A DNA stretch of 17,533 nucleotides from JAFDVL01 sp031371805 (GCA_031371805.1 JANMKB010000485.1:1-17533); one strand, 5' to 3'; positions 1 through 8,523 are shown, counted from the stretch's first letter. The notes: a model not told the origin generated them from the letters alone. Made by a program: numbers and translations.

Positions 1-380
1 TGATTCCAGGGCAGGAACGGACGCCAGCCATAGGAGTTGGTGAAATCCAGCAAAGGATGCGTGCTGATGGAAAGCAAACTCAAAACGAAGAGTGGAAAAA
101 ATTTAGCGGACTGCCAGGCTGGATGTGTTCTTTGCCACCACCGCGAGGCCGCATACATCAGGCCTGCCAGCAGTAATGACAGAATCGGAATAGCAATGAT
201 GGCGTGCGTAAGACCGCGATGATGCTCAAGGTAAATTGCGGTGCTGAAGAGTCCGGTTACGATGTCGAGGTCAGGAAAATTTGCGCCCAGAATCAGCGTT
301 GGCGTAGCAAGTGAGGTCCAGCGCTTTAATCCGGTGTGAGCTAAAGCCGCGCCGACCAGACTATGTGTGACATTATCCAT
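1..380 (-). CDS. Partial YdjM-like (DUF457) inner-membrane metal-dependent hydrolase, C-terminus beyond window
   Basis: The first 126 codons of a minus-strand gene are present; the rest lies off the left edge. Translating the reverse complement from the ATG at 380 gives a start MDNVTHSLVGAAL, then FPDLDIVTG, EHHRGLTHAI and STHPLLDFTNSYGWRP. The DN.TH start, the HHRG.TH motif and the HPLLD..NSYG motif are the histidine/aspartate signatures of the YdjM/DUF457 family (LexA-regulated, membrane-bound metal-dependent hydrolases). Hydrophobic stretches lie at about residues 66-80 and 101-116. The substrate of this family is not well established. The start is fixed by the conserved N-terminus, but no purine-rich Shine-Dalgarno sequence is visible before it. 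A terminator for the neighbouring TPR gene ends only about 18 bases upstream, so the promoter must overlap that hairpin, or expression depends on read-through. Family assignment is firm; biological role is unknown. Confidence 0.82.
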   Translation of the reverse strand, partial: MDNVTHSLVGAALAHTGLKRWTSLATPTLILGANFPDLDIVTGLFSTAIYLEHHRGLTHAIIAIPILSLLLAGLMYAASRWWQRTHPAWQSAKFFPLFVLSLLSISTHPLLDFTNSYGWRPFLPWN

Positions 381-398
381 CAGGGCAAATGGAGGAAT

Positions 399-436
399 AA
401 AAACGGCCAGAGGAGCTATTTTCTCTGACCGTTTTT
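399..436 (-). terminator. Rho-independent terminator after the TPR gene
   Basis: AAAAACGG-c-CAGAG at 399-412 pairs with CTCTG-a-CCGTTTTT at 423-436 across a 10-base loop. In the minus-strand RNA the single unpaired position becomes a G-U pair, so the stem is continuous there, and it ends in a run of U. It sits two bases beyond the TAA of the TPR gene (438-1226), so it most likely ends that transcript. Confidence 0.7.
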
Positions 437-437
437 G

Positions 438-1226
438 TTATTTTGCTGTCGCTATTTTCGTCCGGCTGGGAAGCAAATCTTTTTTCTCTGGTTCCGGTAA
501 TTTGTCAACTCGCGCCGGATCAAGGGTTGCAAGCTGGAGCAGCGCTTTGGTATTGATCGAGGCGGGCTTGTCCCGATTCTGGCTGGCTAAATTAAAGTAC
601 AAATCAGAAGCTTCCTGGGTTTTGCCCAGCGCTTCATACGTTCGTGCCGTATTAAAATCAACCAGGCTGTCTGAAACATTGCCGGGCGCAGCTTTGAGCT
701 TTTGATACTCGGCGAGCGCTTCATTAAATTTGCCGGTTGCTTCATAGCGTTCTGCTAAAGTCAGCCGCGCTTTTGCACTGATGATCGAGTTTTTGCCGGC
801 TAACGATTTTAACGCTTCTTCGCCTTTTGCTCCGCCGTCAAGATCAAGTTTGTGGATGGCGGCGTAATAGGTGGCAATGTCGCCATATTGTGAAGGGTAA
901 TCGCTGGCGATTTTCTCAAACGCCTCGACTGTCTTGCGGTTTTTTTCCTCTTCGGTTTTAAAGGCGTAGCTGCCAGGCAGCGTGGGCGGCAATGGATCAG
1001 CCACCGGAGCCGCCTCTATTTTGTAAGCTGTGCTCATGGCGTCAGTGGCGCGTTCGGCGCTCCGTTTGGAAAACCACTGATAGCCGAACCATAAGACCAG
1101 TACCGCTGCGACGGCAGCCAAAGCAGTCAAAATTGGCTTCGTGCGCGGTTTGACCCATGCGGTTGTCTTCATATATTGATCCATCAACGGATCGTGTTTT
1201 AGTTGCTCAGTATGCTGTTTTGCCAA
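438..1226 (-). CDS. Membrane-anchored tetratricopeptide repeat (TPR) protein
   Basis: A 262-residue protein. It has a charged N-terminal stretch, one transmembrane segment at about residues 31-51, and then a soluble region of helical TPR-like repeats. The clearest repeats are around residues 150-225, with the patterns RLTLAERYEATGKFNEALAE and NTARTYEALGKTQEASDLYF. The topology (short cytoplasmic tail, one helix, periplasmic TPRs) resembles YfgM/DUF2133-type proteins, which act as scaffolds or chaperone partners. The start is TTG at 1226, chosen because AAGGAG lies eight bases upstream; no ATG fits as well. It follows the wzc-like gene after 210 bases but has its own candidate promoter and its own terminator, so it can be expressed separately. 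A role in envelope or polysaccharide assembly is inferred only from its neighbours. Confidence 0.78.
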   Translation of the reverse strand: MAKQHTEQLKHDPLMDQYMKTTAWVKPRTKPILTALAAVAAVLVLWFGYQWFSKRSAERATDAMSTAYKIEAAPVADPLPPTLPGSYAFKTEEEKNRKTVEAFEKIASDYPSQYGDIATYYAAIHKLDLDGGAKGEEALKSLAGKNSIISAKARLTLAERYEATGKFNEALAEYQKLKAAPGNVSDSLVDFNTARTYEALGKTQEASDLYFNLASQNRDKPASINTKALLQLATLDPARVDKLPEPEKKDLLPSRTKIATAK

Positions 1227-1271
1227 TTTTGTAACTCCTTAAAGATGTATGAGGGCACTTGAGAAACAGAA

Positions 1272-1300
1272 ACCTTAGCTACTCAGCAAGGGCTTGTCAA
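1272..1300 (-). promoter_or_regulatory. Candidate sigma-70 promoter for the TPR gene
   Basis: Reading the minus strand, a perfect -35 box TTGACA (1295-1300) is followed after 17 bases by TAAGGT (1272-1277), a weak -10 box. Transcription would start near 1265 and give a leader of about 40 bases carrying the AAGGAG at 1235-1240. The rest of the 1227-1436 gap shows no gene. Confidence 0.45.
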
Positions 1301-1436
1301 GCTAATTCCACTGACGTTTGTAATGGCGGGCTTAAGGTTTTAAAAGGACACTTTTGGTATTTAGGTTGGCATTGTTTTCCTAAGTCCTTTGTTTTTAAGC
1401 AAGAGTTTTTCGACGAGATTTCAGGCGGAGATATTG

Positions 1437-3890
1437 TTACGAGACGTGTTCCTGGGCAGGAGTCGTGTTTTCTGCGCCATACGTGCCATATTGACGATAA
1501 TCGTAATAACCATAGCCTTCTTTTTCGAAGCTGAAGTTATTCAATACCGCGCCCAGCACTTTGGCATTCACTTTGGCAAGCTGGGAACGGCAACTCCGTA
1601 AAACATCGCGGGTGCATTTGCCGCTGTTGACTAATAAAATTACGCCATCGGCCATGGTGGAAAGCACCAGACCATCAGTCACGTGTAACAGTGGCGGAGT
1701 GTCAATCAGGATATGATCGTAGGTTTGCGCAAGCTCTGCTAATAGCTGGCGCATATTTTCTGAGCTAACTAATTCAGCCGCGTTCGGCGGGATGATGCCA
1801 CTGGGCAGCAAAAATAAATTTGAAACCCCTGTCGGATGAACAGCTTTTTCCAGGCTGACCTCACCTGACAAATAATTGGAAAGGCCGATATTATGGCTGA
1901 GGCCAAAATATTTATGCACGGAAGGGCGACGCATATCAGCATCAATTAAGATCACCGAGCGGCCCAGTCTGGCTAATGACAGTGCGGTATTAATGACAGT
2001 GGTGCTTTTACCTTCGCCAGGCAGACCGCTGGTAAAAAGAATTTTCTTCGGTGCGCCGCCGGCGGTCGAAAGCAGAATTGAGGTGCGTAACGTGCGGTAG
2101 GCTTCGATCCCTGGGAGGTTCAGCATCGCATCGTGTAATTGTGTGTTAAGTGCCAGGAGCGAGGATTTATTTTTTTCTTCGAGTGCCAGGAGAGAAGCCT
2201 TTTTCTGGTAAGGATTTTCTCCTGACATTTGGTTCTGTGTTGCCAGATTTTCTTTATTGATCAATTTCGGGACTATCGCCAGCGTGGGTAAACCGGAATA
2301 GTGTGTGATGTCATGAGAATCTTTGATCGTATTATCCAAATAATCAAAAAAGAGCGCCAAGCCAATGCCCGCAACCGTGCTCAGTAAGAAAGCCAGCAGG
2401 ATATTTTGCAGGCGTTTCGGACGCGCAGCGGATGGGGGTACTTCCGCCGGTTCGATCAGTTTGATGTTGTTATATTGTTCGGCGACCTGCGCCTGTGCCT
2501 GCGTCGTTTTTTGCAGGAAGTCGTTATACAACGCTTTAGTTGTCTCGACATTCTGGCGTAATAACCCAAACTGAATCGCCGCCTGATTTTCCTGCACGGC
2601 TTCACTCTTGGCTTTGACTAAAGCTTCTTTAAGAGATTTTTCGTCACGAACTGCGCGTTCGTAATCCGCTTTTAATCTTTCTTCGAGCGTCGAGGAACTG
2701 GCTTTTAGTTGTAATTCAATCGCGGTCATCTGCTGGCGAATCTCGACAACTTTAGGATTACGTGCACCAAATTTAACTTCCAGTTGCGCTACCTGGGTGG
2801 ATAATTCTCCCAGTTTTTTCTTAAGTTCAATGGTCTTGGGGTCTGAAAATGCTTCGGGTAATTGTTCGACGCGTCCCTGTATTACTTCCTGATACAAAGA
2901 ATTTTTTAGAATCCGATCTGCTTCGGCGCGCATGGTTTGTTCGTGTAATTTTGCCAGTTTTTCAGTCGTGAGCGTTGATTTATTATCAATACTGAAAATG
3001 TTATTGGCTTTGGTGTAATCGCCCAACTCCTGTTCGGATTGTTCTACTTTTGCTTTCAAACTGCGGGTGGTGCGATCTAACCAATCAGAAGTTTTGGTAT
3101 ATTTATTCGTCTTGGAACGAAAGTTACTATCAATAAAAGTTTTTGCCAGCGTGTTGGCAATCGCGGCAGCGAGGACCGGATCGGTGTGCGAATATTCAAT
3201 GTTGACAAGGCGCGAATCACGGATCGTGGAAACCTTTAAATTACTCTGGATTGCGCCTAACAATAACCGCATTTTTTCTTGTTCTTTCTCTGATAGTACT
3301 TGCTCATTCGGATTAATGATGGGTTTTACCTCATCAGGGTTATCAGCAAAAATTCCGGCGAGAACTTTGCGATCTGACATTGGGGCTGGCGCTTTGTCAA
3401 ACACCGCCGCAAAGGTTTCGCCGAGGGAACGCTCTTCAGTAACATCAAGGAAATTTTTATTTTCCCCCAGCTTCATTGCCTTGCTGATTTCCGTTTGGAG
3501 CGGTCGGCTTTGCAAAATCTGCACAGCGGTTTTTACTTCATAATCATTCATGTAATAGACCGCCTCTCCCCCTTTCATTAAGGTCGGAGCTTCCGTGCCA
3601 ATCTCGATCATTACTTTCGCCGTATAAGAAGATTTTATGTGGAACGAATACAAAATACCGAGCATTGTTCCTAACAGCACTGTTACCCACACCAAATATT
3701 TACGCCGTTTTATGATGCGTAAATATTCCCGCAAATGGACTGCCTCGTTGTTGTTTGCATCCGCGTCCGGTTGAGAAGAATAGTGCGGAGAATTTTCAAG
3801 TGATGAGATTGATGCCGGCGGACGCACCACCAAAGAAGAAGAAAGAGGCGGCGGCGTAGCTTGGTGAGGCGGTAGTTTTCCGTTATTCAT
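1437..3890 (-). CDS. Wzc/GumC-type polysaccharide co-polymerase with C-terminal tyrosine autokinase (BY-kinase)
   Basis: An 817-residue inner membrane protein that controls polymerisation and export of a capsule or exopolysaccharide. Residues 1-50 form a low-complexity proline/serine-rich tail. A Wzz-type region follows, with a first transmembrane helix at about 65-84, a long coiled-coil periplasmic part (about 270-470, GNVR type), the proline-rich PAEVPPSAARPKR motif at 481-493 and a second helix at 496-516. The cytoplasmic kinase has Walker A SGLPGEGKST (621-630), Walker A' ILIDADMRRP (647-656) and Walker B ILIDTPP (727-733). Its C-terminus carries six tyrosines at 793-804, the typical autophosphorylation cluster. 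All catalytic motifs are intact. The ATG at 3890 lies 29 bases after the wza-like stop and has no strong Shine-Dalgarno sequence, suggesting translational coupling. Family and mechanism are secure; the polymer made is unknown. Confidence 0.93.
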   Translation of the reverse strand: MNNGKLPPHQATPPPLSSSLVVRPPASISSLENSPHYSSQPDADANNNEAVHLREYLRIIKRRKYLVWVTVLLGTMLGILYSFHIKSSYTAKVMIEIGTEAPTLMKGGEAVYYMNDYEVKTAVQILQSRPLQTEISKAMKLGENKNFLDVTEERSLGETFAAVFDKAPAPMSDRKVLAGIFADNPDEVKPIINPNEQVLSEKEQEKMRLLLGAIQSNLKVSTIRDSRLVNIEYSHTDPVLAAAIANTLAKTFIDSNFRSKTNKYTKTSDWLDRTTRSLKAKVEQSEQELGDYTKANNIFSIDNKSTLTTEKLAKLHEQTMRAEADRILKNSLYQEVIQGRVEQLPEAFSDPKTIELKKKLGELSTQVAQLEVKFGARNPKVVEIRQQMTAIELQLKASSSTLEERLKADYERAVRDEKSLKEALVKAKSEAVQENQAAIQFGLLRQNVETTKALYNDFLQKTTQAQAQVAEQYNNIKLIEPAEVPPSAARPKRLQNILLAFLLSTVAGIGLALFFDYLDNTIKDSHDITHYSGLPTLAIVPKLINKENLATQNQMSGENPYQKKASLLALEEKNKSSLLALNTQLHDAMLNLPGIEAYRTLRTSILLSTAGGAPKKILFTSGLPGEGKSTTVINTALSLARLGRSVILIDADMRRPSVHKYFGLSHNIGLSNYLSGEVSLEKAVHPTGVSNLFLLPSGIIPPNAAELVSSENMRQLLAELAQTYDHILIDTPPLLHVTDGLVLSTMADGVILLVNSGKCTRDVLRSCRSQLAKVNAKVLGAVLNNFSFEKEGYGYYDYRQYGTYGAENTTPAQEHVS

Positions 3891-3919
3891 ATAGTTTCAG
3901 GCTTTTTCGTAAACAATTA

Positions 3920-5044
3920 CTAACGTAAAAATAGATAAGGTAATTGACCGAGCGCCACCGCCGCCGCCGATGGCAGCGCGTTGATAAAGGTCGAAGTAAT
4001 ATTTTTCATTTTGCTGCTGGGCAACACAATCACGTCATTGGAACGCAAGGCTAAATCTTCCTGTTTGCCGTTCATCACATCATTGATATTGACTTTAATT
4101 TCGAGGCGCTTACCAGTGTCAGTGTCTTCACGGAAAATCAGCGCTTTGGTTGGGAGCGCTTTGGGCGTCATTCCTTTTGCCAAAGAGATGGCCTGACGCA
4201 AGGTCGTCCCATCTTTTAATTGGAACGAGCCGGGCGCATTTACTTCGCCGCCGACAAAGTAAATATCGGATTCAGGAATATAAACAACCGAACCTGTTTC
4301 GACGCGCGGATTGTGCGTGGGATCACCTTTTAATAAATCACTGATTCTGATTCTGACCAGGGCGTAATCGGCATTTGTTTCATTGGTGTCGGTAACTTTT
4401 TCAGTGCTGGAAATGGTCTCGGCATTTTTTAGTGTTGCGACATTGGCGCTGGCTAAGGAAGTTGTCGCAGTAGTTTTGGGCGCTGGATTTTTTTCCGGTT
4501 GCAGCAGGAAAATTGTCGTGCCGTGTTTATCGGTCAACCCTCCGGCCAGACTTAATAATTTTAGAATCGAAGGGCGACCTTCGACTTGATAAACGCCCGG
4601 TTGTCGCACTTCGCCGTGGACAAAAAATGTCTGGCTGTTGTATTGCTTGACGGTGACATTGACTTGCGGGCTTTTTAGATAGTCATTTTCTTTCAGACTC
4701 TTTTCCAGGCTCCGCACTAATTGTTCAGCCGTAGTGCCTACCGCCATTACGATTCCGACAACGGGAACTTGAAATGTTCCCGCAGTCGTGACGCGGTACA
4801 ACCGACTTAATTCGGGCGCATCCTCAACTTGTATTTCAAGCACATCGCCGATGCCGATTTTATAATCTTCGCTGGTTTCAATGAGGACACCTCTGTTTTT
4901 ATTTTCAACTGCCGGAGAGGGTGGGGCCTCGGCACGGTTCACACGTGGCGCGGTGGGGGCAAGAGGTAATTCCTGGGCCGATAATACCTGTGAGAAACTG
5001 AATAAACAGACAAGCATCAACCAACGATTTTTGGTATTTTTCAC
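3920..5044 (-). CDS. Wza-type polysaccharide export protein with SLBB domains
   Basis: A 374-residue secreted protein expected to form the periplasmic/outer membrane channel for the polymer and to work with the Wzc-like protein. A signal peptide ends at about residue 23 (VLSA then QELPLAP). No convincing lipobox cysteine is seen, unlike E. coli Wza, so a type I signal is more likely than a lipoprotein anchor. The polysaccharide export domain starts with YKIGIGDVLEIQV (61-73). Two SLBB domains follow, beginning around FFVHGEVRQPGVYQVEG (140-156) and IYFVGGEVNAPGSFQL (261-276). A low-complexity Thr/Ala-rich insert separates them (about 184-225). The C-terminus ends hydrophobic (GQLPYLFLR), which may form the membrane-spanning part. 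The start is GTG, overlapping the TGA of the ligase gene as GTGA. The GGAG needed for initiation lies inside the last codons of that gene, so the two are translationally coupled. Confidence 0.9.
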   Translation of the reverse strand: MKNTKNRWLMLVCLFSFSQVLSAQELPLAPTAPRVNRAEAPPSPAVENKNRGVLIETSEDYKIGIGDVLEIQVEDAPELSRLYRVTTAGTFQVPVVGIVMAVGTTAEQLVRSLEKSLKENDYLKSPQVNVTVKQYNSQTFFVHGEVRQPGVYQVEGRPSILKLLSLAGGLTDKHGTTIFLLQPEKNPAPKTTATTSLASANVATLKNAETISSTEKVTDTNETNADYALVRIRISDLLKGDPTHNPRVETGSVVYIPESDIYFVGGEVNAPGSFQLKDGTTLRQAISLAKGMTPKALPTKALIFREDTDTGKRLEIKVNINDVMNGKQEDLALRSNDVIVLPSSKMKNITSTFINALPSAAAVALGQLPYLFLR

Positions 5045-6372
5045 AACGACTCCTTTGCAATAGGCAGCACCTGATAAGAAGGTACTTTCTCCTCATTTTT
5101 CACCAAAGGCAATTTGACCGAAGCAATTTCTGCACACAATGAAATGTGTAAGAAAAATAGCAGTGCATGCGAGGGCAATTGCAAATTAAAATCAAAAAAA
5201 CTATGCACTAGAATACCGACAATACAAGTGCTGCAACCGAGTGCCAGCGCTGTGTGCAATGGCTTGGCGGCGCGGAGCGCCTGACCAGTTGCGCGAATTA
5301 ACATAAACAGGAAAATCAGAAAGATCGCAAACCCAATCAATCCGGTATCGGTCAGGATTTGTAAATAATCACTGTGCGCTTCGGCGGCGACATCCAACCC
5401 TTTGTCCAGTGCATACATGGGAAAGACCGTCTCAAAGGTCCCGGCCCCCGTGCCGAGCCAGGGGTGCGCCTGAAAAATATGCAACGCATTCAACCAGATT
5501 TGCGACCGATCATCCTCATCGCCGAACCGCAAAAGAAGTGAGTTCGCACCGATTAAATAAATTCCCAGGCCAATCAATAAAACGATGCCGATGATGCTCA
5601 TTGCTGAAATCAATTTACTGGTATTTGTATTTTTATTATTTAGTTGTGAGCTTAGTGCCAATAAAAATAATAATTGTACGCCGAGGCTAATCATCCCGCC
5701 GCGCGAAAGCGAAAAGCATAAGGCAATGCCCATCAACGCCGCGGCAGCCACGTACAACATTCGTTGTTCCAGATTTTTTCGCAGCACCAGCAACAGCGCG
5801 ACTGGAAGCGGAAACAACAATTCGATGTATCCGGCAAAATGATTGCGGTTGACGAAAGTGCCAAAGGGACTACCGTTTTCAGTGGGCTTCAACCAGGTCA
5901 AATTTTGTTTCCACGCAAAGGATAAAACGAGCGCCAGAAAAGCGAAGAGCATTCCATAAACAACCAGAAAATTAGTGAGTATTTGCAGCGTTTCCAGACG
6001 GCGGAAAAGATTGGCGCCAAGTAAAAATGCGCCGAATAAAATGACAAAAATAAATAATGAGTGGCGCGTCGCCTCAACATCAAGGGATAAGCTTTGTCGC
6101 ACTCCGTTCTGATCCGTCCACGCATAACTTTGCACCAGCGTCAGAATGATCAGCCCCAGAAATGGCCAGAGAGTGTCCGGGATAAAAAGCTGCCCATCAC
6201 CATCAAGCACAATTTTGGTAGCGAAAATGAGTAACAGGAAAATTACGGCGAGGGCAAACAGCGCGGTTGCCAGTGGGGAAACAATCCCCCCACTGAGGGC
6301 CGCACCAACCACCAGACAGAGGTAGCCGTAAGTTAAAATATGCGTGAGCATGAGGCTGTTTTTTAGGGGCAT
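5041..6372 (-). CDS. O-antigen ligase / Wzy-type polymerase family membrane protein
   Basis: A 443-residue polytopic membrane protein with roughly ten to twelve hydrophobic helices. It carries the hallmarks of the O-antigen ligase (Wzy_C/WaaL) superfamily: GTFVNRNHFAGY at 171-182, SLSRGG at 221-226, and a large periplasmic loop with GTGAGTF at 307-313 and AHSDYLQ at 332-338, which holds the conserved histidine. Such proteins either polymerise repeat units or ligate the finished glycan to a carrier; the sequence does not say which. Given the Wza and Wzc partners immediately downstream, polymerisation of an exopolysaccharide is the likelier job (inference). The ATG at 6372 is preceded by AGGTGG at a good distance. 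It begins 19 bases after the TPR/carbohydrate-binding gene and overlaps the export gene by four bases. Confidence 0.88.
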   Translation of the reverse strand: MPLKNSLMLTHILTYGYLCLVVGAALSGGIVSPLATALFALAVIFLLLIFATKIVLDGDGQLFIPDTLWPFLGLIILTLVQSYAWTDQNGVRQSLSLDVEATRHSLFIFVILFGAFLLGANLFRRLETLQILTNFLVVYGMLFAFLALVLSFAWKQNLTWLKPTENGSPFGTFVNRNHFAGYIELLFPLPVALLLVLRKNLEQRMLYVAAAALMGIALCFSLSRGGMISLGVQLLFLLALSSQLNNKNTNTSKLISAMSIIGIVLLIGLGIYLIGANSLLLRFGDEDDRSQIWLNALHIFQAHPWLGTGAGTFETVFPMYALDKGLDVAAEAHSDYLQILTDTGLIGFAIFLIFLFMLIRATGQALRAAKPLHTALALGCSTCIVGILVHSFFDFNLQLPSHALLFFLHISLCAEIASVKLPLVKNEEKVPSYQVLPIAKESL

Positions 6373-6391
6373 AAGACCACCTGAAATTAAC

Positions 6392-7690
6392 TTAGTTCAG
6401 CGCCCGAAGCGTAAAATCATCGAACCAGACATTCCCCCTGGTTGGTTCGTCAAAACTGAATTTTGGCAAGCGCTGAATTTCGATAAAGACTCCGGTGTCA
6501 GGCGCGGGCGCCGTAAATTCCAGCGCTAACGGTTGCCAGTTATTGCCAGCATTTTTGACCGGATTAGAAGTGGTGATAACAGCACCTGTGGTCATCCGTA
6601 TGATCGCAATTTGCACGGGTTCGGATGACACTAAATCGGTGGTCAGGGCATAACCTTCAAAGTGATATTTGTGTCCGGCTTGTACCGCGATCAATTGCCG
6701 AATGTTGCCCTGCAAGCGCGTCGTATCTTGTCCGGCGAAAGCAATTTTTAAGGCGTAACGCCCGGATTTTGCCCACTCATCGGAGGCACCAAAATTCGCA
6801 AATTTGCTGGGTGTGAAATTCCAGGCAAACTGCTGGAGGGTTTTACTCTGTAATTCCTCAAAGCTCCCATTCCAGATCAAATTAATTGTTGCGGCGTCCG
6901 CTGGTTGCGTGATTTCCTGCCAAAAATTGTGCGCGGCTCCAACTTGATTGGCGGCGATTAACGCCACCAGGAAAGCCGGAGTTTGCGGCGCTTGCGCGCG
7001 GGCTGTGCGCTCCACCTGGGCGAAGATTTGTGTCGCCTCTGTCACCCGAGATTTCGCTAATAAATATTCCGCAGCGGCAATTTGTATGGTGGCATTGCCC
7101 TGTGCTGTTTGCTTGAGCGCCTGCCAGTCGCCGTCAGTTGCTTCCCACAGCAAATCAAAGGCGGCGGGTGCGCGCGAAATATCTAATGCCAGAGCCGCTT
7201 GAAATTCCTTTTGTGCGGAGTTCAATTGATCGGCGCGTAAGAATAAATTCGCGGCGCGCCAATGCACATCAAGATAATTGGGCGCAAGTTGAAGCGCTTT
7301 ATTCATCGCAGCAACAGCGCCAGCAAGATCACCACGCTGTTCTTTGATAGCGGTTAATAATAAATAATTTTCGTAATTGTTTTGCCCCAGCGCCGTGGCG
7401 CGGAGGGCGGCTTGTTCCGCCAGCTCAGCGTTACCTTCGGCAGTCTCGTTGTCAGCAACACCCGCTTCAATTAAGCGCGCTGCCAATCGTCCCTGCACCT
7501 GACTTGAGTGGGGGAAATACGCCGCCGCCGCTAGTAAGGTTGGCTGGTCAATTGGCGTCCGCGCATCGCTGATGACACTAATAACGAAAATATGAATTGT
7601 CCACCAAATAGCTAATCCGGCGAGCAAGCTAATCCCGCCCAGTGAAAACAATTTGCGGCTAAAATTATTGAGTTTAAAATTTAAGAGCAC
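6392..7690 (-). CDS. Membrane-anchored TPR protein with C-terminal carbohydrate-binding-like domain
   Basis: A 432-residue protein with a positive N-terminus and one transmembrane segment at about 17-39. TPR-like helical repeats run from about 62 to 260; the clearest is the motif DLAGAVAAMNKALQLAPNYL at 121-140. The last 160 residues look like a beta-sandwich. They open with LIWNGSFEE (271-279), continue with SGRYALKIAF and YHFEGYAL, and end in GNVWFDDFTLRAL (419-431). The N-G-S-F-E opening and W-F-D-D-F ending are typical of galactose-binding-like/CBM4_9 folds. It is the first gene of the tight exopolysaccharide operon. Holding the polymer near the ligase/polymerase and export channel is a reasonable inference. 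The start is GTG with no strong Shine-Dalgarno sequence; an in-frame stop four codons upstream limits alternatives. Confidence 0.8.
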   Translation of the reverse strand: MLLNFKLNNFSRKLFSLGGISLLAGLAIWWTIHIFVISVISDARTPIDQPTLLAAAAYFPHSSQVQGRLAARLIEAGVADNETAEGNAELAEQAALRATALGQNNYENYLLLTAIKEQRGDLAGAVAAMNKALQLAPNYLDVHWRAANLFLRADQLNSAQKEFQAALALDISRAPAAFDLLWEATDGDWQALKQTAQGNATIQIAAAEYLLAKSRVTEATQIFAQVERTARAQAPQTPAFLVALIAANQVGAAHNFWQEITQPADAATINLIWNGSFEELQSKTLQQFAWNFTPSKFANFGASDEWAKSGRYALKIAFAGQDTTRLQGNIRQLIAVQAGHKYHFEGYALTTDLVSSEPVQIAIIRMTTGAVITTSNPVKNAGNNWQPLALEFTAPAPDTGVFIEIQRLPKFSFDEPTRGNVWFDDFTLRALN

Positions 7691-7711
7691 GATATCTGGT
7701 AATTACAAGAA

Positions 7712-7749
7712 AACAAACTCAGGCTCATTATAATAAGCCTGAGTTTGTT
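7712..7749 (-). terminator. Strong hairpin terminator after the FecR-domain gene
   Basis: A perfect 14-base inverted repeat, AACAAACTCAGGCT (7712-7725) and AGCCTGAGTTTGTT (7736-7749), encloses the AT-only-flanked loop CATTATAATA. In the minus-strand RNA the stem is followed by a U-rich stretch (GUUUUCUUG). It lies 25 bases after the FecR gene stop and 21 bases before the exopolysaccharide operon, so it most likely separates the two transcription units. TATAAT occurs in the loop on both strands. Confidence 0.75.
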
Positions 7750-7774
7750 CAGCAGGAAGAAAACCAAAAACTAC

Positions 7775-8497
7775 TTAACGCGTGGGGCTTCTTTTTACAC
7801 ATTTGGGATTATCAAAAAAATCCTTACACGTAATGCTGGTGTAATAAAGACCGCCTAATTGATTACTGGCGCGATTGGCCAGAGCTTCTGCAACGGCCTG
7901 ATTACTGACGGCGCGGAGCAGATTTGACATTGTCGCGTCCTGTTTGGAAGTGGTGTTATTGGCTGCTGAAGCTACAGCATTGCGAGAAATGCCCTGCACC
8001 TGACCAGCATTGACAACGCCGATGACGCTGACACGTCCGCCGGACAGCAATTTTGCTGCCCCGCGATTTGCCACTACATTGGTTTTGCCACGCGCTAAAT
8101 CAACCACAAAGCGGGCGGCTTGCGGGCTGGCAGAAGAGACAGAACCATCCGGCGTAAGCAGATTGACCTGCACACCCGACAAGGTGCTGATGGCGATTTT
8201 GCCGCTGGACAAAGTTCCACCTAACACGCCTCTGGAAAATTGCAACGTCAAATCGGTGTTAGGCCCCAATTCGACGCGCCCCAACAATCCAAGATTGATC
8301 ATGGCGGAACCATTGGCAGCCGTTTTGACCCGACTATTCGAGAAAATTGTTGTCCCCGAATGTGCCGTCGAGTTATTGATGGTTGCGCCACTGGCAGATG
8401 CCAGTTCGCCTGCTGGTCTGACCGCTTTGGCTGAGATACTCATCATCATTAACCCTAAAGTGAATACACTGAAAATCATTTTGGTAAGATTTTGCAT
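7775..8497 (-). CDS. Secreted FecR-domain protein
   Basis: A 240-residue protein with a signal peptide ending at about residue 25 (MMMSISAKA then VRPAGEL). The middle part (about 45-165) has the FecR-like beta-rich pattern: SNSRVKTAANGSAMINLG, VELGPNTDLTLQFS, then VNLLTPDGSVSSASPQAARF and VVANRGAAKLLSGGRV. Unlike the TonB-linked regulator FecR it has no cytoplasmic anti-sigma part and no internal transmembrane helix, so it is more likely a surface or periplasmic structural or binding protein. Two cysteines near the C-terminus (224 and 233) could form a disulfide. The ATG at 8497 follows AGGAGA at a good spacing. It begins 26 bases after the SBBP-repeat gene and should be co-transcribed with it; a strong terminator follows. 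Its exact function is unknown. Confidence 0.8.
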   Translation of the reverse strand: MQNLTKMIFSVFTLGLMMMSISAKAVRPAGELASASGATINNSTAHSGTTIFSNSRVKTAANGSAMINLGLLGRVELGPNTDLTLQFSRGVLGGTLSSGKIAISTLSGVQVNLLTPDGSVSSASPQAARFVVDLARGKTNVVANRGAAKLLSGGRVSVIGVVNAGQVQGISRNAVASAANNTTSKQDATMSNLLRAVSNQAVAEALANRASNQLGGLYYTSITCKDFFDNPKCVKRSPTR

Positions 8498-8523
8498 AAC
8501 TTTCTCCTCTGTAAAAATACCTG

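Noticed and set aside
3067..3543. 158-residue plus-strand open frame
   Set aside because: Antisense shadow of the wzc-like gene, with no ribosome site or domain.
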